Source: Candidatus Kapaibacterium sp.
GTDB taxonomy: Bacteria; Bacteroidota; Ignavibacteria; Kapaibacteriales; UBA2268
Assembly (NCBI GenBank): GCA_028691175.1
Contig: JAQUZU010000064.1
Span: 1-9,580, forward strand
Reading direction: 5' to 3'
Length of the DNA stretch: 9,580 bases
Shown: positions 7,092-9,580 of the stretch, one piece after another
Layout of the letters: every line of letters starts with the position of its first letter
Numbering within the stretch: position 1 is the stretch's first letter
Translations under genes and position numbers: made by a program
The notes under the pieces: model-generated
Told to the model about the DNA's origin: nothing
The model's database searches: none
The model's input: the letters and a program-made list of their open reading frames with translations, nothing else

Positions 7092-7903
7092 ATAATTGGA
7101 CAATTGTCGGAGATTATACCGACATAAAATATCATAAAATGGACGGAATCGCTAAAATTACGATCAATCGTCCGGAGGTCAGAAACGCGTTTCGTCCGCT
7201 TACCGTCGTCGAAATGATGCGAGCCTTAGAAGACGCAAAAAATGATTCGTCAATTGGGGTGATAATTCTTACCGGCGAAGGTGAAAAAGCATTTTGCTCT
7301 GGAGGTGACCAGCGAATTCGCGGGAACTCAGGATATAAAGATGAAGCCGGCGTACATCATTTAAACGTTTTGGATTTTCAGCGGCAAATTCGCACTTGTC
7401 CAAAACCGGTAATTGCTATGGTTGCGGGATATGCAATCGGTGGGGGACATGTTTTGCATTTGATGTGCGATCTGACTATTGCTGCAGACAATGCTGTTTT
7501 TGGGCAGACCGGTCCAAAAGTAGGCTCGTTCGATGGCGGATATGGCGCAAGTTATATGGCACGAATCGTGGGGCAAAAAAAAGCACGCGAAATCTGGTTT
7601 TTATGTCGCCAATACAACGCACAACAGGCACTCGAAATGGGACTTGTTAATTGCGTCGTTCCATATTCCGAACTCGAAACTGAAACTATCAAATGGTGCA
7701 GAGAAATTCTTGCAAATTCTCCTATTGCACTTCGTTGCATGAAAGCTGCTTTAAACGCTGACTGTGACGGTCAAGCCGGCTTGCAGGAGTTAGCAGGCAA
7801 TGCAACAATGCTCTTCTACATGTCTGAAGAAGGACAAGAGGGGAGAAACGCCTTTTTAGAGAAACGTAAGCCTGATTTTTCTAAATTTGAAAGAAATCAA
7901 TAA
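7088..7903 (+). CDS. menB: 1,4-dihydroxy-2-naphthoyl-CoA synthase (type I)
   Basis: This crotonase-fold enzyme closes the naphthoate ring, turning o-succinylbenzoyl-CoA into DHNA-CoA. The 271-residue product is strikingly similar to E. coli MenB from residue 18 onward. It shows the family hallmark CSGGDQ (70-75), the oxyanion segment GYAIGGGHVLH (114-124), FGQTGPKVGSFDGG (138-151, including S147 and D149 equivalent to the catalytic Ser/Asp) and the C-terminal DFSKFERNQ end. The glycine at 142 corresponds to G156 of E. coli, which marks the bicarbonate-dependent type I class; type II enzymes carry Asp there. The ATG is the only start that keeps the family N terminus, and it overlaps the menH stop in an ATGA arrangement. 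It is the last gene of the operon: the next gene begins 86 bases later and is unrelated. Confidence 0.98.
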   Translation: MNNWTIVGDYTDIKYHKMDGIAKITINRPEVRNAFRPLTVVEMMRALEDAKNDSSIGVIILTGEGEKAFCSGGDQRIRGNSGYKDEAGVHHLNVLDFQRQIRTCPKPVIAMVAGYAIGGGHVLHLMCDLTIAADNAVFGQTGPKVGSFDGGYGASYMARIVGQKKAREIWFLCRQYNAQQALEMGLVNCVVPYSELETETIKWCREILANSPIALRCMKAALNADCDGQAGLQELAGNATMLFYMSEEGQEGRNAFLEKRKPDFSKFERNQ

Positions 7904-7989
7904 AAAATAATATTTTTACAATAATAAATGAAACAAAACGACTTATTTATGTGTCATTATGTATATGTTGAATTTTATATGCTTTGATT
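7904..7989 (+). other. Gap after menB; only weak terminator-like and no clear promoter signal
   Basis: This 86-base A/T-rich gap separates menB from the small secreted protein gene. An AT-only inverted repeat immediately after the menB stop (AAAAAT-AAT-ATTTTT, about 7906-7920) is too weak to be a confident intrinsic terminator. A TTTG at 7983-7986 is preceded by TA but with three instead of two intervening bases, and it lies too close to the ATG to be a normal -7 element. Read-through from the men operon is therefore possible. Confidence 0.35.
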
Positions 7990-8412
7990 ATGAATAAATA
8001 CATTATTCCTTTGCTTTTGATGCTGAGTTTCGGTTTGCTTTATGCGTCTGATTCGGTAATTTCATATTTAAATGCTTCATCAAATGGTAGTAATATTAAA
8101 GTGGAATGGCGAAGTTCAGATGAAAACAATGTCCAGAAATATGAGATAGAAAGAGCAAACAAAAACAAAAAATTTGAGTATATTAGTGAAATTGATGCAA
8201 AAGGTTTCGCGACGTCGTATTCTTATAGTGATGACACCGCGCTGAAAAGCGTAGAAAAAGAAGGAGGACTTCAGAGCGACAATCTTTATTCTTATAGAAT
8301 AAAAATTGTAACTAAAGATAAATCAAGTTCTTATTCAAACTCTATCAATGTTGTTCACTCTACGAGTGGCGTTCAGCGAACTTGGGGAATGATTAAGGAG
8401 ATGTTTAGATAG
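7990..8412 (+). CDS. Small secreted protein with one FN3-like module
   Basis: I do not recognise a named family with known function. The 140-residue product begins with a classic signal peptide: MNKY, a hydrophobic stretch (IIPLLLMLSFGLL) and a probable cut after A19 (LYA|SD), so it should be exported. Residues 22-122 resemble the FN3-like beta-sandwich module common near the C termini of Bacteroidota secreted proteins. The pattern is V-E-W-x-S-x-x-E-N-x-x-x-Y-E-I-E-R (38-54), a D-D-T turn (81-83), YSYRIK (100-105) and YSNSINV (115-121). The tail after it (124-140) is short and basic, with RTWGMIKEMFR at the very end; no clear type IX secretion C-terminal domain is visible. The ATG at 7990 is preferred to an in-frame TTG at 7984. 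A small binding or envelope-associated protein is plausible but not shown. Confidence 0.8.
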   Translation: MNKYIIPLLLMLSFGLLYASDSVISYLNASSNGSNIKVEWRSSDENNVQKYEIERANKNKKFEYISEIDAKGFATSYSYSDDTALKSVEKEGGLQSDNLYSYRIKIVTKDKSSSYSNSINVVHSTSGVQRTWGMIKEMFR

Positions 8413-8419
8413 CGATACA

Positions 8420-8429
8420 GCCTATAGGC
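8420..8429. repeat. Perfect 10-bp palindrome GCCTATAGGC
   Basis: A fully self-complementary 10-mer starts 8 bases after the stop of the small secreted protein gene, in otherwise A/T-rich sequence. As RNA it could form only a three-pair stem with a TATA loop, too weak for termination. As DNA it could be a small protein-binding site. Nothing further supports a role. Confidence 0.3.
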
Positions 8430-8456
8430 ATCATTTGAAAAATTTATAGAAGAATT

Positions 8457-8492
8457 TTTGTAGAGATCTGGCGTGCCATTTCTCTACTTTTG
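8457..8492 (+). promoter_or_regulatory. Possible promoter of the metalloprotease gene (off-spacing)
   Basis: TACTTTTG (8485-8492) matches all defined bases of the Bacteroidota -7 element TAnnTTTG. It would start transcription near 8499, about 10 bases before the ATG. The nearest upstream TTTG (8457-8460) is 24 bases away instead of the usual 19-21, so the -33 element is doubtful. The inverted repeat at 8460-8487 fills the space between the two boxes and could be an operator. Confidence 0.35.
8460..8487 (+). terminator. Hairpin between the two secreted-protein genes: terminator or operator
   Basis: GTAGAGA (8460-8466) and TCTCTAC (8481-8487) are exact inverted repeats. Inside them TGGC (8469-8472) and GCCA (8475-8478) pair again across a 2-base loop, with a small TC/TT internal loop between the two helices. 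The hairpin is followed by TTTT (8488-8491), so as RNA it resembles a modest intrinsic terminator for the upstream gene. The same bases lie between a possible -33 and -7 box, so an operator is an equal alternative. Confidence 0.45.
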
Positions 8493-8508
8493 TATAGAGA
8501 AGACTAAA

Positions 8509-9580
8509 ATGAAATATTGTATTACTTTGTTGCTATTATCCGTTTGTTTTATTAAGTCATACGCGGAACCCCTTGAAAATTTTGGGGCTTCACGATGTGC
8601 AACTTTTAACCAGGGACTAAAAGACAAGAAATCTGCTTACTTGCAGTCAAAATTTCGCGATTTAGATTCACTTGCAAATTCGTATTTGTCGCCATCCGGA
8701 AATTTTCTGATTCATTATATGAGTGAAGGAAGAGACGGAGTAAATCCGGCGGATAATAATCAAAACGGCATTCCGGATTATGTTGATTCTGTTGCATTTT
8801 ATTTCGATTATTCGTGGCGGTTTTTAGTAGATGAACAGGGATATATTAGTCCGGTTTCTGATAACGGGAGCGGTAGCAGCGACGCTTACGACATTTATTT
8901 GATTGATCTGGGAAATGGTACTTCCAACGAAACCACTTACGGAATGACATGCACTGAGGAACAAACTTCTACAGGGTATGTCTCTTATATAATAATTGAT
9001 AACGACTATAGTTCGCATGACTCATCTGTATATTTTTCAACCGGAAAAAAATACCAAACATACTATGTTAATGGAATTGATGCACTGAAAATCACTGCAA
9101 TTCACGAATTTTTCCACGCAGTTCAATTCAGTTATCGCGAAATGACACCGGATATTGCAATGCTGTACGAAATGAGCAGTGTATATATTGAATACCGAGT
9201 ATTTCCCGAAATAAAATACTACGAACTCTATATTAATCAACTTTTGGAAAAGATACCCTCTTTTCCATTTTCAAGTCCGAACGCTGACACCGGCTACGCT
9301 TGGAGTGCTTTATTCATAAAAATATATACCGAATATGCAAATGATGCGATTATGCTTAAATTCTGGCAAAACGTCAACTCCGGACAATACGCATACGATG
9401 CTTTAAACAGTGCTTTAATTGAATATACAGGCAAAGATTTGCAAAATCATTTAGCAGAAATTGCGTCGTGGTTTTACTATACCGGAAAACGGGCACAGCA
9501 AGGAAAATTTTTTACATTTGCAGACGAACTTTCAACTATGAAGTTTGATTTCGAAGATGAATATTCTTATCCGTCTGTAA
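8509..9580 (+). CDS. Secreted zinc metalloprotease, MXAN_6640-like, partial at 3' end
   Basis: The reading frame is open for 357 codons to the window edge, so the C terminus is missing. It starts with a signal peptide (MKYCITLLLLSVCFIKSYA, probable cut after A19). Residues 66-95 contain IHY followed by D-N-N-Q-N-G-I-P-D-Y-V-D, a D-x-N-x-x-G-x-P-D-Y-V loop likely to bind calcium and typical at the start of this family. The active site is HEFFHAVQF (H199, E200, H203), a gluzincin-like HExxH. E221 or E228 in the following helix (LYEMSSVYIEYRVFP) is the probable third zinc ligand. This HEFFHA-xQF plus M-E-x-S/T-x-x-x-x-E-x-x-V-x-P pattern is what I associate with MXAN_6640-type putative metalloproteases, which are exported and often multi-domain. 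Substrate unknown. The ATG at 8509 places the signal peptide correctly; AGAGAAG upstream is a weak ribosome-binding candidate. Confidence 0.8.
   Translation, partial: MKYCITLLLLSVCFIKSYAEPLENFGASRCATFNQGLKDKKSAYLQSKFRDLDSLANSYLSPSGNFLIHYMSEGRDGVNPADNNQNGIPDYVDSVAFYFDYSWRFLVDEQGYISPVSDNGSGSSDAYDIYLIDLGNGTSNETTYGMTCTEEQTSTGYVSYIIIDNDYSSHDSSVYFSTGKKYQTYYVNGIDALKITAIHEFFHAVQFSYREMTPDIAMLYEMSSVYIEYRVFPEIKYYELYINQLLEKIPSFPFSSPNADTGYAWSALFIKIYTEYANDAIMLKFWQNVNSGQYAYDALNSALIEYTGKDLQNHLAEIASWFYYTGKRAQQGKFFTFADELSTMKFDFEDEYSYPSV

Noticed and set aside
7906..7920. AT-only inverted repeat after menB as a terminator
   Set aside because: Six A-T pairs with a 3-base loop have little stability, and such repeats are frequent in A/T-rich gaps. 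It is noted in the gap entry only.
8606..9240. Minus-strand open frames across the metalloprotease region
   Set aside because: The plus-strand frame from 8509 is open for 357 codons, with a signal peptide and HExxH motif, so the shorter antisense frames are shadows.

Overview
The window reads as ordinary chromosomal DNA, moderately AT-rich, from a bacterium of the Bacteroidota/Chlorobiota (FCB) side of the tree; Ignavibacteria- or Kapabacteria-like lineages fit, but the sequence alone does not settle this. The reasons are: two promoters matching the Bacteroidota-type signature TTTG-N19/20-TAnnTTTG, mostly weak or absent Shine-Dalgarno sequences, a secreted mini-protein with the FN3-like module common in Bacteroidota secreted proteins, and a secreted metalloprotease resembling the MXAN_6640 family.

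Left part (1-3067), all on the minus strand. A RocA-type 1-pyrroline-5-carboxylate dehydrogenase gene (3067 to 1520) ends at a perfect 14-bp hairpin terminator (1471-1503). Immediately beyond it a clean promoter (1444-1414) starts a second unit, purD (1381 to 92). The purD stop overlaps by one base the ATG of hisS, of which only the first 30 codons lie in the window (92 to 1).

Middle part (3168-7903), plus strand. A promoter at 3168-3199 drives a menaquinone operon, menF-menD-menH-menB. Neighbouring genes overlap by 8, 8 and 4 bases, which indicates translational coupling. Together the four products take chorismate to isochorismate, SEPHCHC and SHCHC, and later close the naphthoate ring (DHNA-CoA). 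menC and menE, which act between MenH and MenB, are not in the window, nor is menA.

Right part (7904-9580), plus strand. Two exported proteins follow. The first is a 140-residue protein made of a signal peptide, one FN3-like module and a short basic tail. The second is the first 357 residues of a putative zinc metalloprotease with an HEFFH motif, running off the window edge. The gap between them (8413-8508) carries nested and competing inverted repeats that overlap a -7-like promoter element. This is the least explained part of the window.

No CRISPR array, mobile element, tRNA or rRNA was seen. I found no convincing new multi-gene system. The better leads are the secreted pair and the structured gap between its genes.
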